NCBI GenBank assembly: GCA_009927245.1 | Contig: RFNI01000132.1 | Coordinates: forward strand, 1 to 22,980 | Source: Actinomycetota bacterium | GTDB lineage: Bacteria; Actinomycetota; Actinomycetes; Actinomycetales; Microbacteriaceae | Length of the DNA: 22,980 nucleotides | Reading direction: 5' to 3' | Part shown: positions 7,498 to 17,086 of the stretch, one piece after another | Position numbering within the stretch: position 1 is the first letter of the stretch | Layout of the letters: every line of letters starts with the position of its first letter | Program-made: the position numbers and the translations under genes | The notes under the pieces: model-generated | Told to the model about the DNA's origin: nothing | Seen by the model: the letters and a program-made list of their open reading frames with translations, nothing else | Database searches by the model: none

Positions 7498-8565
7498 CTA
7501 CAACACGCCATTTACTAGGCGCAGTAGTTCTGCGGAACCGTCAGATTTACCAACTGATTTAGCTTTAGCACTCATTTCGTTAATCAGCTTCTTATTGCTC
7601 AATAGCGGAATAAGTGTTGAAGCAACATACTCAGCGCTGAAGTCCTCATCCTTTACAAGCAATGCTCCCCCGGCACTAACTACCTGTTCAGCGTTCAGTT
7701 TCTGTTCACCATTGCCAACGGGATATGGAACAAAGATTGCTGGAAGTCCAACCGCTGAGAATTCTGAGACCGTTGCAGCACCTGATCTAGCGACAGCGAA
7801 ATCCGCTGCAGCTATGGCTAGTTCCATCCGTGAGCAATAGGTCAACCTTCGGTAACTACCCTCACTGAGATCTGCTAACCCTGCCCTGTCACCGACGATA
7901 TGAATGATCTGGATACCAGCGGCATCTAGAAGGGTTCTTGACTTCTCTATGGTTTCGTTGATTCGTTTAGCACCCAATGAACCACCTGTTACAAGCAACG
8001 TTGTTAGTTTGGAATCAAGGTTAAAGAACTGATTCGCTTCAAAACGGTGTTCAGTCTTGGTTAGTTCAACTATCTCTTTGCGAAGTGGCATGCCGGTGAG
8101 CGTTGCTTTGGGGAGCTTAGTGTTTGCGAATGTCACTGCAACAGCTGCAGCGTTTCTTGATCCAACACGGTTGGCATATCCAGGAAGTGAGTTTGCTTCG
8201 TGCACTACATACGGAATCTTTAGAGCCTTTGCTGCTCTGTATGCTGGTGCACTGGCGTAACCACCAAAACCAACCACAACATCTATCTGATGTTCGGTGA
8301 TGTATTTCTTTACCTGATCAACTGCCTTTTGGAATCTCATTGGGAAACTCAGTGCATAGCCATTTAGTTTTCTAGGCATGGGTAATCGCTCAACAAATAG
8401 CAATTCAAAGCCACGTTCCGGAACAAGCCTTGATTCCAAACCTTCTCTGGTTCCCAGAGCCCAAACCTTGTGTTCGCCTGACTGGGACATGATCTCTTCA
8501 GCCAGCGAGAGCAAAGGGTTCACATGGCCTGCTGTTCCGCCACCAGCTAAAAGGTATCTAGTCAT
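7498..8565 (-). CDS. murG: Lipid II synthase: UDP-GlcNAc--MurNAc-pentapeptide-undecaprenol GlcNAc transferase
   Basis: This 355-residue GT28 glycosyltransferase works on the inner face of the membrane and converts lipid I to lipid II. The N-terminal glycine loop GGGTAGHVNPLLSLA (8-22) binds the acceptor diphosphate. GFGGYASAP and HEANSLPGYANR follow. The C-terminal half carries TGGSLGAKRIN and the UDP-GlcNAc-binding region ARSGAATVSEFSAVGLPAIF then PYPVGNGEQKLNA. The usual NEQ-type box reads GNGEQKLNA. The ATG at 8565-8563 overlaps the ftsW stop as ATGA, so the lipid II maker is translationally coupled to the septal polymerase that uses its product. Confidence 0.97.
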   Translation of the reverse strand: MTRYLLAGGGTAGHVNPLLSLAEEIMSQSGEHKVWALGTREGLESRLVPERGFELLFVERLPMPRKLNGYALSFPMRFQKAVDQVKKYITEHQIDVVVGFGGYASAPAYRAAKALKIPYVVHEANSLPGYANRVGSRNAAAVAVTFANTKLPKATLTGMPLRKEIVELTKTEHRFEANQFFNLDSKLTTLLVTGGSLGAKRINETIEKSRTLLDAAGIQIIHIVGDRAGLADLSEGSYRRLTYCSRMELAIAAADFAVARSGAATVSEFSAVGLPAIFVPYPVGNGEQKLNAEQVVSAGGALLVKDEDFSAEYVASTLIPLLSNKKLINEMSAKAKSVGKSDGSAELLRLVNGVL

Positions 8566-9788
8566 TTTCTTCTGACTCGATTTGCAGCTGGTGCTTGAAC
8601 ACGCTCAAAGGCTAAAACCACACCAAGTGCTAGCAACACAGCCACGATGGATGAACCACCCTTAGAGATAAGAGGTAGTGGAACACCAAGGACTGGAAGT
8701 AGGTGCAGTACTACCGCAATGTTCACTAGAGCTTGAACAACAATCCAGAGCATCACACCAATTGCTGCGATGGAAGCAAATGGGTAGCTGTTGTTATAGG
8801 CAACTCTTCTAATGAACTGACCGAGCATAATGAAACAGAAGAGCACAAGGACAGCACCGATCATTCCCCACTCTTCACCAATGTTGGCAAAGATGAAGTC
8901 ATTCTCAACTTCAGGAATCCAACCCCAGTTAAGTGTTGAGTTACCTGGCCCAACGCCAAACACACCACCGTTGGCTAAAGCCCAAATACCGTGCTTCACT
9001 TGCCAGTCAGCTCCATCAATATCTGATTGCCCCTGTTGGAAGAACGCAATGATTCGATTGATTCGAGAAGTATTTGCAAAAGCTCCAACTAGGCCACCAA
9101 GAACAGTGATTGCAACTAACTTATTTAGATGAACCCAAGGCATCCCTGCCAGCAGGCACATTCCAAGAATGATGCTGATGAAGATGATTGCGGTTCCCAT
9201 ATCCCTTGAGGTTAGATAAACCAAACCCGCGGAACCAAAACCATAGAAAAGGACTTGCTTTGCTCCAGTGTTGAAATCCCAAAGTTCGTCTTTGTATTGA
9301 CCAAGGATTTGAGCCAAGACCAGAATCAAACCCAACTTTAAGAACTCTGAAGGCTGGATGGTTTGACCCAAAATTCTAATCCAGTTGGTGTTACCACCGA
9401 CCGAAACACCAACACCCGGAACAAGAACACCCAACTGCAAAACTATTCCACCGAAGAAGGCAAGTCTAGAGATATTCTCCAGCCACTGAACTGATCTAGT
9501 TGAAAGGAAAATCATTCCTAAAAGACCGAGGATTGCGTAAGTAAACTGGCTTTCCAATCCGCTGAAGGGATTACCGCTCTGCTTAATTTCAACGACGTTT
9601 GAAGATGAGAGCACTGTTATTAGACCAAAACCGACTAGCAGCAAAACCAACATGACTAGACGGTAGAAGAGTCTGCTCTGGTGCAGGAAGTATCTATCAA
9701 AGAGTGCTACCGAAGAGCGCACCGGAGACCTAAAGAATTGGCCCAGCGCGCCTGATTCCCTGGAGGCTCTCTTTTGATTTCTAGCCAT
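8562..9788 (-). CDS. ftsW: Septal peptidoglycan glycosyltransferase FtsW (SEDS family)
   Basis: This polytopic SEDS protein (408 residues) polymerises glycan strands from lipid II together with FtsI. A cytoplasmic, basic N-terminal tail of about 40 residues leads into about ten hydrophobic segments. Family motifs seen are VLSSSNVVE near the first loop, GGNTNWIRILGQTIQPSEF, LTSRDMGTAIIF, VGPGNSTLNWGWIPEVENDF followed by IFANIGEEWG, and near the end PLPLISKGGSS. The tail is short and basic (RVRRK). The ATG at 9788-9786 overlaps the murD end by 8 bases, and the stop overlaps murG by 4. The glycine and WIPE motifs fit FtsW; RodA is less likely given the dcw position between murD and murG. Confidence 0.96.
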   Translation of the reverse strand: MARNQKRASRESGALGQFFRSPVRSSVALFDRYFLHQSRLFYRLVMLVLLLVGFGLITVLSSSNVVEIKQSGNPFSGLESQFTYAILGLLGMIFLSTRSVQWLENISRLAFFGGIVLQLGVLVPGVGVSVGGNTNWIRILGQTIQPSEFLKLGLILVLAQILGQYKDELWDFNTGAKQVLFYGFGSAGLVYLTSRDMGTAIIFISIILGMCLLAGMPWVHLNKLVAITVLGGLVGAFANTSRINRIIAFFQQGQSDIDGADWQVKHGIWALANGGVFGVGPGNSTLNWGWIPEVENDFIFANIGEEWGMIGAVLVLFCFIMLGQFIRRVAYNNSYPFASIAAIGVMLWIVVQALVNIAVVLHLLPVLGVPLPLISKGGSSIVAVLLALGVVLAFERVQAPAANRVRRK

Positions 9789-11247
9789 TAGTGTTTCTAA
9801 CCCCTTGTTCTATTGCCTTGGTAAACGCATTACCTCGGTCTGCGTAGTCGATGAACTGATCCATCGAAGCCGCGGCCGGCGCTAGAAGCACCACGTCTCC
9901 TGAAACTGCCTTTGCTTTAGCTATGTCAATAACCGCAGTCATAACTGCATCTTCTGAGTCGGTGATCTCAACGAATGGAATATTTGCAGCTTTAGTTCTA
10001 AAAGCCTCAGCAACAGGTGCCCGATCCACTCCGATTATGATTGCAAACTTGATTCGCGCGGCATACCTCTCAATCAGAGGAGCGATGTCAACGCCTTTTA
10101 GTAATCCCCCGACGATCCAGATCACTGAATCAAAGCTTGCAAGCGCTGCTGCAGCAGCATGAGGGTTCGTTGCCTTTGAGTCGTCTATCCAACGAATACC
10201 GTCCTGTTCAAGAACTAATTCAATTCTGTGAGCATCTAGCACAAATCCTTGCAAAGCATTCTGGATCTCAAGTGGTTGAATACCAACCGCCCTTGCAATC
10301 GCTGAAGCTGCTGCAATGTTTGCCATCAAGTGTGGACTGATAACGGGAATCTTCTTTAGGTCAGCGAAAGTCGCAAGCTCTTGAGCTTCTGCTGGATCGT
10401 CAATGAAGGCTCTATCGACCAGAATGTCTTCGACCCAACCAATCTCATTGGGCCTCGGGGTGTTTACTGCAAAGCCAACTGCCTGAGCATTCTCTGTTCC
10501 ACGAGATTTAGAAACTAGTTTCTCTGTAACTGAATCCCCGGCGTTATAGACGCAGCAGATGCTGGAGTTGTGATAAATCTTTGCCTTAGCTTCGGTGTAT
10601 GCCTCAAGAGATCCATGCCAGTCCAAGTGGTCATCTGCTATGTTGAGCACCGTACTGACTATCGGTGCAATCTCGTTGAGATAATGCAGTTGGAAACTGC
10701 TTAGTTCAATTACTAGAACTTCAAAAGCTGCAGGGTCTCTGACAACATCCAGAATCGGTGTTCCGATGTTGCCACAGGCAACCGCTCTGATGCCAGCAGA
10801 TATAAGCATCGCTTCAACTAACTGGGTGACAGTTGTTTTACCATTGGTTCCGGTAATGCAGATCCAGTTAGATGGCATTCCGTGTTTGTCTCTGAGCCGC
10901 CAAGCAAGATCAATATCTGTCCATACCTGCACTCCGAGAGATGTTGCAGTGCTGAGCAAATAGTTATCAGGTCTTATCCCTGGCGAGACGATTAGTAGCT
11001 CTGGGTTGAAATCCCTTAGAGCTTCAAGTTGACTCTTCTCTTGTGCACCAATCAAAGACTCGACTCCTAAAACATCGAGGACTTCGACCAACTTCTCATC
11101 GGCTTTATCAGCGATGACGAAAACCTTGGCACCAAGCTCATGCAATGTGTCTGCTGCTGAGAATCCCGAAACCCCTAGGCCATAGACCACAACTCTAAGT
11201 TCAGACCAAGCCGAATTCCAACTGGTCAAATCTTCTAATTTGCTCAT
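9781..11247 (-). CDS. murD: UDP-N-acetylmuramoylalanine--D-glutamate ligase
   Basis: This cytoplasmic ligase adds D-glutamate to UDP-MurNAc-Ala. I start it at ATG 11247-11245 (488 residues) because that codon overlaps the mraY stop as ATGA, like its neighbours. A GTG 21 bases upstream (11268) would add seven residues and overlap mraY by 25 bases, which is less likely. The N-terminal dinucleotide-like loop is VVYGLGVSGFSAAD, the P-loop is CITGTNGKTTVTQL (GTNGKTT at about 133-139), and NIADDHLDWHGSLEAY and DDSKATNPHAAAAAL mark the central and C-terminal domains. LLAPAAASMDQFIDYADRG is the typical MurD end, with AAAS in place of the usual PACAS. It overlaps ftsW by 8 bases. Confidence 0.95.
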   Translation of the reverse strand: MSKLEDLTSWNSAWSELRVVVYGLGVSGFSAADTLHELGAKVFVIADKADEKLVEVLDVLGVESLIGAQEKSQLEALRDFNPELLIVSPGIRPDNYLLSTATSLGVQVWTDIDLAWRLRDKHGMPSNWICITGTNGKTTVTQLVEAMLISAGIRAVACGNIGTPILDVVRDPAAFEVLVIELSSFQLHYLNEIAPIVSTVLNIADDHLDWHGSLEAYTEAKAKIYHNSSICCVYNAGDSVTEKLVSKSRGTENAQAVGFAVNTPRPNEIGWVEDILVDRAFIDDPAEAQELATFADLKKIPVISPHLMANIAAASAIARAVGIQPLEIQNALQGFVLDAHRIELVLEQDGIRWIDDSKATNPHAAAAALASFDSVIWIVGGLLKGVDIAPLIERYAARIKFAIIIGVDRAPVAEAFRTKAANIPFVEITDSEDAVMTAVIDIAKAKAVSGDVVLLAPAAASMDQFIDYADRGNAFTKAIEQGVRNTNG

Positions 11248-12374
11248 GTCACGGAACCGTAGATCCACTCAACATAGAACAAACCAATTCCCGCAAGACA
11301 AAGAAGTCCACAGATAATCCAGAATCTAACCACCACGGTCACTTCGTTCCAACCCTTTTCTTCAAAGTGATGGTGCAAAGGGCTGTTTAGGAATATTCGT
11401 TTTGGCGTTCCTGTGATTGCTCTTGAAATCTTGAAGACGCCTCGCTGCAAGATAACTGAACCAGCAGAAATAGCAAAGAGACCACCGACAAGAACTAGCA
11501 GAACTTCGGTTCTAGAAAGAATAGCTAGTGCTGCTAGAGCACCACCAAGCCCAAGTGAACCACTGTCCCCCATGAAGATTTGTGCAGGGTTGGTGTTGAA
11601 CCATAGGAAACCAATTAGCGCACCAACAACTGCAGCTGCAATAACTGCAAGATCTAGTGGGTCTCTAGTGTTGTAGCAGTTTGGGGTGAGATTTGCGATG
11701 TCACAAGCCTGGTTGAACTTCCAGAAACCAATGACAGCGAATGCGCCGATGGACATAATCAGTGATCCTGTTGCTAGACCATCTGCACCGTCGGTTAGGT
11801 TCACACCATTGGAAGTGCTCACAACCAGAAGGAAAATCCATATCAAGAACGCTGCGATACCGATCCAGACTGCGACCTGCCCCCAACTCTCTGGAGCTAT
11901 CTTGGCGAGGTCAAATCCAGTGTCTCTAAATATAGAAATCTGAGTGGATGCGGGAGTTAAACCAAATACGTCTTTATCTTGTAAAGCTGCCCAGGCGAAA
12001 GCTGCTGCCACTGCAATCTGACCAACGACTTTATAAATGCCCCTAAGGCCTGCAGTGTTCTGACCACGAACTTTAAGGTAGTCATCCAAGAATCCGACTA
12101 GTCCAAGACCTACCATCATAAAAATCACTAAGTTAGCTGAATAGGTTGGAGGTTCGCCGTTAACCAGCTTTGCTACGAAATAGGCAATCACAGCGCTAAG
12201 AATGATACCGATGCCACCCATGCTTGGTGTGCCTCGTTTGGTGTGGTGGGTGGAAGGACCGTCAACTCTAACTATCTGACCCCAACCGATCTTCTTGAAC
12301 AACCAGATAAGTATTGGGGTGAGAGTCAAAGACAAAATTAAGCCCAGAAGCCCTGCAAGTAGTAGTGCTCTCAT
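11244..12374 (-). CDS. mraY: Phospho-N-acetylmuramoyl-pentapeptide transferase (lipid I synthase)
   Basis: This integral membrane enzyme (376 residues) transfers phospho-MurNAc-pentapeptide to undecaprenyl phosphate to make lipid I. About ten hydrophobic helices are apparent. Catalytic and magnesium motifs are GFLDDYLKV, NLTDGADGLATG and FMGDSGSLGLGG; the last loop has the PLHHHFEEKGWNE histidine box. The motif TPSMGGIG near residue 50 is also typical. The ATG at 12374-12372 has a strong GGAGG and overlaps the murF stop as ATGA; its own stop overlaps murD as ATGA. It is full length. Confidence 0.98.
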   Translation of the reverse strand: MRALLLAGLLGLILSLTLTPILIWLFKKIGWGQIVRVDGPSTHHTKRGTPSMGGIGIILSAVIAYFVAKLVNGEPPTYSANLVIFMMVGLGLVGFLDDYLKVRGQNTAGLRGIYKVVGQIAVAAAFAWAALQDKDVFGLTPASTQISIFRDTGFDLAKIAPESWGQVAVWIGIAAFLIWIFLLVVSTSNGVNLTDGADGLATGSLIMSIGAFAVIGFWKFNQACDIANLTPNCYNTRDPLDLAVIAAAVVGALIGFLWFNTNPAQIFMGDSGSLGLGGALAALAILSRTEVLLVLVGGLFAISAGSVILQRGVFKISRAITGTPKRIFLNSPLHHHFEEKGWNEVTVVVRFWIICGLLCLAGIGLFYVEWIYGSVT

Positions 12375-13771
12375 TTGTTTTCCTCCAGCAAAGCATCACC
12401 TAGGTAACGAAGATTCGCAGACTTAGAAGATTTGACTAGGACTATCTCGTCACCTGTAAGCATTTCACGCAGATACTGTTCTCCCTCGGAGATTTGCTCG
12501 AAATACTTCGATTCACCATCCCAAGACCCCTCTTGAGTAGCGCCCATGTGAATAAGTTTTGCGCCAGCACCGATAACAACCAGTTGACCTAGGTTCAATC
12601 GAACTGCAATGCGACCCATGGCATCGTGCTCATTAATGGAATACTCCCCAAGTTCTGCCATTTCACCCAAAACAGCCACGGTCTTCTTACCGGTTTGGCG
12701 TCCAAGCTCCGCAAGTGTCTGCAACGCAGCTTTCATTGAATCGGGGCTGGCGTTATAGGCATCGTTGATAACTGTCAGGCCGTCTGCTCTGTGATGAAGC
12801 TCCATTCTCCATCTTTCAGCCAGAGGCATTGCGTCAATTGTCTGAATGGCGATGTCCAAATCTAGGTTAAGTTGATCTGCTGTTGCAAGTGCGGCCATTG
12901 CGTTGAAGACATGGTGTTCTCCAAGGATCTTTAGCTGAACTTTCTTAGGCTCTTTATTAGGGCTGTGAAAGAGAAAACTAGTTCCGTCGATAGATCCCGA
13001 GATTTGAGATGCAAAGTAGCTCGAGTCAGATTGGGTTCCGAAGGTAAGTACTCTGGCTTTGGTCATTGTCTTCATCTGCATCACATAGGCGTCATCTGCG
13101 TTCAGTAGTGCTAATGCATCAGTACTGAGTTCTTCGACGAGTTCAGCCTTTATCTTCTGAGTATTCTCGATACCCCCGAATTCACCTGCGTGAGCTAAAC
13201 CTACTTTTAGTTCGATACCAATATCTGGTTGACACATTTGAGCAAGGTATCTAATGCTTCCTAGTCCCCCCGCTCCAAGTTCGACAACTAGAAATGCAGT
13301 GTCTTCATTTATTTGAAGCATTGAATACGGTGCACCGACTTCATTGTTGAATGACTCTTGAGGGGAAACTGTAGGCCCAAATTTTGAAAGAATATTTCCA
13401 AGCATGTTCTTGGTGGTTGTCTTACCGTTGGATCCAGTAACTCCAACTACCTGTAGTTTGCCTTTTGACTTAACCTCTGCAACAACATATTTAGCTAAGA
13501 CACCCATAGCCACGACAACATCTGAAACTAGAAGTTGTGGAATATCCCCCGGCACCTGACGTTCAACAAGTGCCGCTACTGCCCCATTTGCAATTGCATT
13601 CTCAATGAACAGATGCCCATCTGTCTCTTCACCAGGCTTAGCAACAAAGAGCGATCCGGCAGCCACTTTACGAGAATCAGTTTCGACAGATCCGCTCACT
13701 ACAACCTCAGCTGAACCAATTAGTTCAGCAGAGACGATCTTTGCAATTTCAAGAGTGGTGAGTTTGAGCAT
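12371..13771 (-). CDS. murF: UDP-MurNAc-tripeptide--D-alanyl-D-alanine ligase
   Basis: This ligase (466 residues) adds D-Ala-D-Ala to the tripeptide and completes the cytoplasmic precursor. The N-terminal domain contains GSVETDSRKVAAGSLFVA. The P-loop is GVTGSNGKTTTKNML. FNNEVGAPYSML follows, then AEHAGEFG-type residues in GLAHAGEFGGIE, and the C-terminal domain has VINDAYNASPDSMKAAL and VAVLGEMAELGEYS. These are all MurF hallmarks. The ATG at 13771-13769 shares its A with the murE stop (TGATG), so it depends on reinitiation after murE. Its stop overlaps mraY by 4 bases. Confidence 0.96.
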   Translation of the reverse strand: MLKLTTLEIAKIVSAELIGSAEVVVSGSVETDSRKVAAGSLFVAKPGEETDGHLFIENAIANGAVAALVERQVPGDIPQLLVSDVVVAMGVLAKYVVAEVKSKGKLQVVGVTGSNGKTTTKNMLGNILSKFGPTVSPQESFNNEVGAPYSMLQINEDTAFLVVELGAGGLGSIRYLAQMCQPDIGIELKVGLAHAGEFGGIENTQKIKAELVEELSTDALALLNADDAYVMQMKTMTKARVLTFGTQSDSSYFASQISGSIDGTSFLFHSPNKEPKKVQLKILGEHHVFNAMAALATADQLNLDLDIAIQTIDAMPLAERWRMELHHRADGLTVINDAYNASPDSMKAALQTLAELGRQTGKKTVAVLGEMAELGEYSINEHDAMGRIAVRLNLGQLVVIGAGAKLIHMGATQEGSWDGESKYFEQISEGEQYLREMLTGDEIVLVKSSKSANLRYLGDALLEENK

Positions 13772-15315
13772 CAGTAACCTAGCTCCTTTAGTGCAGCTCT
13801 GGCTTCTGCTCTGGCAGAGTAAGGAGTTCTAACTCCCTCGATGTCTCTATAGTCCTGGTGGCCAGGTCCAGCCCAAAGAATTGAGTCTCCTGGTCCAACT
13901 AGCTTCACAGCGGCTCTAATTGCAGCTTCTGGAGGAGATACTTCAAGTATTTCCAACTCAGGTCTAAGTGCCTTTGCCGCTTCGAAGAGGGTCTTACGAA
14001 TGGATGCAGGATTTTCGAATCTTGGATGGTGATCGGTAATGACGAGAATGTCACATCCAGCAGCTGCAACCTTAGCCATGTCTTCTCGCTTAGATGGATC
14101 GCGGTCACCATCTGCTCCAAAGAGCATCAGTACTTTACCTGTAGTAACTTTTCTAACTGCTGCAAGAGTGTTTAGGAATGCATCTGGGCTGTGACCAAAG
14201 TCAACGTAAACAGCAGGTGCTCCAGCTGGAGAGATTAGTTCTGTTCGACCAGGCAGATAAGCATCGATTCCATCTTTGATGGCTAACTTGATTGCCTCGA
14301 AGGAGTGCCCAGCAACTACTGCCATCACAATCGCAAGACCAGCGTTAGCTGCCATGTGTGAACCAATGATTGGGATAGCACTCACTAGAGATTCTCCGGA
14401 AGCACTTGTCAGTGAGAACTTTGTAAGCCCAGGAAGTTCCTCTAGGACTTCAACCTTCCAGTCGGCAACAATGTCTTTGTGGCTTGAGATGGTGGTTACC
14501 GGAACTTCGCTTAACTCAACGATGCGCTGTCCGTATTCGGTGTCTAAGCAAACCACCGCATGCTTCGATCTTTTTAGCGTGAAGAGTTCAGCTTTCGCTT
14601 TTAGATAAGGCTCAAAGCCTCCGTAGTCATCAAAGTGATCATGACTGAGATTTGTGAAGCCAGCAACATCGAAGTGCAATCCGTCTACGCGAAGTTGAGT
14701 TAGAGCCTGAGCTGATACTTCAACGGCAATATCTGTTACCCCCCGTTCTCGCATCCTGGCAATCAGTGCCTGCATCTCTGGTGATTCGGGTGTAGTAAGT
14801 CTGCTGACAATAACCTCACCTGCGATGTGACGTTCAGCTGTCGAAGTTAGACCAGTAGTTCTGCCAATCTGTCTCAGGATTGCATCCAACAGATAAGTTG
14901 TCGAGGTCTTGCCATTGGTGCCCGTGGTTGCAAAGAGCGTCGGAACGTTTCCAGCTGTATTACCGTAAACGAAAGCAGCTAGCTCACCTAGGTGTTTCCT
15001 AGGTTCTTCCAGGACCATGATCGGAACTTCAGTTGCTCCAATTAGTTCTTTTCCAAGAGTGTCAGTCACGATTGCAACGGCACCTAGTTCTAACGCTTTA
15101 GCAGCAAAGTTTGCTCCGTGAGTCTTTACTCCTGGCATTGCAACAAAGAGATCTCCATGACGAAGATCTCCGGTGTTCATGCTGATACCTGTAACGGTTA
15201 TCTCTTCGTGAGCCTCATTTAGTGAGAAGTTGAATTTCTCACAGATAGTCCCGAGACTGACCGGTGTAACCGAGTCAGGTCGAAGGATGGGCGGAATGGA
15301 TTGTTTTGGTTCCAT
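13771..15315 (-). CDS. murE: UDP-MurNAc-L-Ala-D-Glu ligase adding the third-position diamino acid
   Basis: This ligase adds residue 3 of the stem peptide. I start it at ATG 15315-15313 (514 residues) because it overlaps the ftsI stop as TAATG and has GGAG 8-12 bases upstream; a GTG nine bases earlier (15324) is possible. Seen motifs: GISMNTGDLRHGDLFVA, the P-loop TTGTNGKTSTTYLL, TTPESPEMQ, EVSAQAL, NLSHDHFDDYG, VDFGHSPDAF and FGADGDRDPSKRE. The amino-acid specificity loop reads DHHPRFENP (about 428-436) where meso-DAP enzymes have DNPR, and EVSAQAL replaces EVSSHAL. The substrate may therefore not be meso-DAP; Lys, Orn or diaminobutyrate are used by Microbacteriaceae. The family is certain and the amino acid is not. 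Confidence 0.95.
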   Translation of the reverse strand: MEPKQSIPPILRPDSVTPVSLGTICEKFNFSLNEAHEEITVTGISMNTGDLRHGDLFVAMPGVKTHGANFAAKALELGAVAIVTDTLGKELIGATEVPIMVLEEPRKHLGELAAFVYGNTAGNVPTLFATTGTNGKTSTTYLLDAILRQIGRTTGLTSTAERHIAGEVIVSRLTTPESPEMQALIARMRERGVTDIAVEVSAQALTQLRVDGLHFDVAGFTNLSHDHFDDYGGFEPYLKAKAELFTLKRSKHAVVCLDTEYGQRIVELSEVPVTTISSHKDIVADWKVEVLEELPGLTKFSLTSASGESLVSAIPIIGSHMAANAGLAIVMAVVAGHSFEAIKLAIKDGIDAYLPGRTELISPAGAPAVYVDFGHSPDAFLNTLAAVRKVTTGKVLMLFGADGDRDPSKREDMAKVAAAGCDILVITDHHPRFENPASIRKTLFEAAKALRPELEILEVSPPEAAIRAAVKLVGPGDSILWAGPGHQDYRDIEGVRTPYSARAEARAALKELGY

Positions 15316-17066
15316 TACTTCCACTCCGTCGGGATATTCTTTGACTTAGTTGTTGACGGTGGAATTCCGTAGGTCTTTAGAACCTGCTTCATAACAGCTA
15401 CGAATCCCGGGGTTGCGCCAAGTGAGTTACTAACTGTTCTGGATTTGTATGCAGTAACAGCGACAACGTATTGCGGATCCTCTGCTGGAGCTAGCCCAAC
15501 GAATGAAACAGCGTGAAGGCGACCGTATCCTTTACCTTCGGCAATCTGAGCGGTTCCAGTCTTACCAGCGACGCGGTATCCAAAGATTCTTGCAGTGCGA
15601 CCGATAGGTCCCTTCTCAACAACCTTCTCCAACATGTCGACTGTCTGAGCGGCGGAGCTTTCAGAAAGAACTCGAACCTCAGGTTCTACCTTGGTTGGTG
15701 TCATGTTCCCATCTTTGTCGCGGCAACCAGAGACAAGAATTGGCGATAGGCGAACACCTTTGTTTGCAAAAGTTTGGAATATGGCAGCCGTTTGAATTGG
15801 AGTCAGTGATACACCCTGACCGAACATAACTGCCTTATCGGTGAACTTATCCCAAGAGGTGTAGTTGGCAAGAACTCCTGAAGACTCTCCCTCAAAGTTC
15901 ACACCCGTCTTGTGTCCCATGCCGAATTTCTTCATGTAGTCGTACCTGGTCGCTGAATCAACTTTTCCACCGAGCTGAACAATCCCAGTGTTTGAAGATT
16001 GAGTTAAGACTCCGGTGAGAGTTAGTTTCTCTGGTGCGTGAACCTCGGAGTCGTTAATGTATTGACCCCAAGGCATTCTCAGTTTGTCTGGAGCGATTAC
16101 CTGGCTAACTGGTGTTGCCTTCTTGGTGTCAACTGCAGTTGCTGCAGCTACCGGTTTCAAAATGGAACCAGGTTCGAAAGCAGCTTGGAATATTCTGCTT
16201 GCACGGTTTTGCTGTCTTACCGCACCTGGTTTATTTGGATCAACCGTTGGAGCTTCTGCAGCAGCCAGAATCTTTCCAGTCTTGACTTCAATAACTATCG
16301 CACTAGCCCAGTCTGCTTGAAGTCTTCTAACTGTCGCCGCGACTTCTTGCTGTGCTGCATACTGCAAATCCGAGTTGATTGAGAGAACAACATCTGAACC
16401 ATCTCTAACGGGAGTAATAGTTCTGATGGATGATGGGATCTTAATTAGATCCGCACCCTGTTCATAGGTTTCTTTTCCATCGGTTCCAGCCAAACAGCTG
16501 TTCATGGTTCTCTCAAGACCTGCAAGTGGTGAACCATCAGTTCCAACGAAACCGATTAGGTTTCCAGCTACTGCGCCCTGTGGGTAGTATCTGGTTTGTT
16601 TTCTATCGAAGTAAACCCAAGGAATATCAAGATTCTTCAGCCTGGTGAATTGTGTTGCTGTTGCACGTTGCTTCAGGTTTGCGTATCTACCTTCACCAGT
16701 CATCTTTGACAAAACGTCTTTGGTGTCGATATTTAGAATGCCGGCCATGTATGCAGCTATTTCTTCTTTAGTAAATGGAGTTTGTTTACCGTTGATGTCT
16801 AGAGTTACAGGACCTACGTTGACGGGATCAATGTTGACATCCCAAGTGAAGATGGTGGTTGCTAGAACATTACCTTCGCTGTCCAAAATGTCGCCACGAA
16901 CCGCTTCGATGGTGTGAGTAACTTCAATCGCATCTCTGGCTTCATCTCGATACTGTTCAGCTGCTCCAATTTGGAACCAGGCCAAGCGTGCAATGAAAAC
17001 CAGAATCAGTAATAGAACTACGCCTGCTAGTGCTTGATGACGCCTAAAGGTAGCTTCGTTAAACAC
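15315..17066 (-). CDS. ftsI: Septal peptidoglycan transpeptidase (class B PBP, FtsI/PBP3)
   Basis: This is a 583-residue class B penicillin-binding protein that crosslinks septal peptidoglycan with FtsW. A short cytoplasmic N-terminus leads into one membrane anchor at about residues 12-33. The dimerisation domain begins with AVRGDILDSEGNVLATT (55-71). The transpeptidase domain has the active-site SxxK as FEPGSILKP (Ser301, Lys304), the SxN motif in QSSNTG (Ser357, Asn359) and the KTG motif in VAGKTGTAQIA (502-504). No C-terminal PASTA domain is present. The start is GTG at 17066-17064, with GGTAGGGGCTGAAG just upstream, 20 bases after the ftsL-like gene. The stop overlaps the murE start. Confidence 0.96.
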   Translation of the reverse strand: MFNEATFRRHQALAGVVLLLILVFIARLAWFQIGAAEQYRDEARDAIEVTHTIEAVRGDILDSEGNVLATTIFTWDVNIDPVNVGPVTLDINGKQTPFTKEEIAAYMAGILNIDTKDVLSKMTGEGRYANLKQRATATQFTRLKNLDIPWVYFDRKQTRYYPQGAVAGNLIGFVGTDGSPLAGLERTMNSCLAGTDGKETYEQGADLIKIPSSIRTITPVRDGSDVVLSINSDLQYAAQQEVAATVRRLQADWASAIVIEVKTGKILAAAEAPTVDPNKPGAVRQQNRASRIFQAAFEPGSILKPVAAATAVDTKKATPVSQVIAPDKLRMPWGQYINDSEVHAPEKLTLTGVLTQSSNTGIVQLGGKVDSATRYDYMKKFGMGHKTGVNFEGESSGVLANYTSWDKFTDKAVMFGQGVSLTPIQTAAIFQTFANKGVRLSPILVSGCRDKDGNMTPTKVEPEVRVLSESSAAQTVDMLEKVVEKGPIGRTARIFGYRVAGKTGTAQIAEGKGYGRLHAVSFVGLAPAEDPQYVVAVTAYKSRTVSNSLGATPGFVAVMKQVLKTYGIPPSTTKSKNIPTEWK

Positions 17067-17086
17067 CTTCAGCCCCTACCTAGTTC

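Noticed and set aside
11248..11268. GTG start 21 bases upstream of the chosen murD ATG
   Set aside because: It overlaps mraY by 25 bases, adds seven residues unlike the family start, and the ATG in ATGA overlap matches the style of neighbouring junctions.
16038..16382. Plus-strand ORF of 114 codons opposite ftsI
   Set aside because: It is antisense to the conserved transpeptidase domain, contains no recognisable motif, has no ribosome site, and its composition follows from the ftsI codons.
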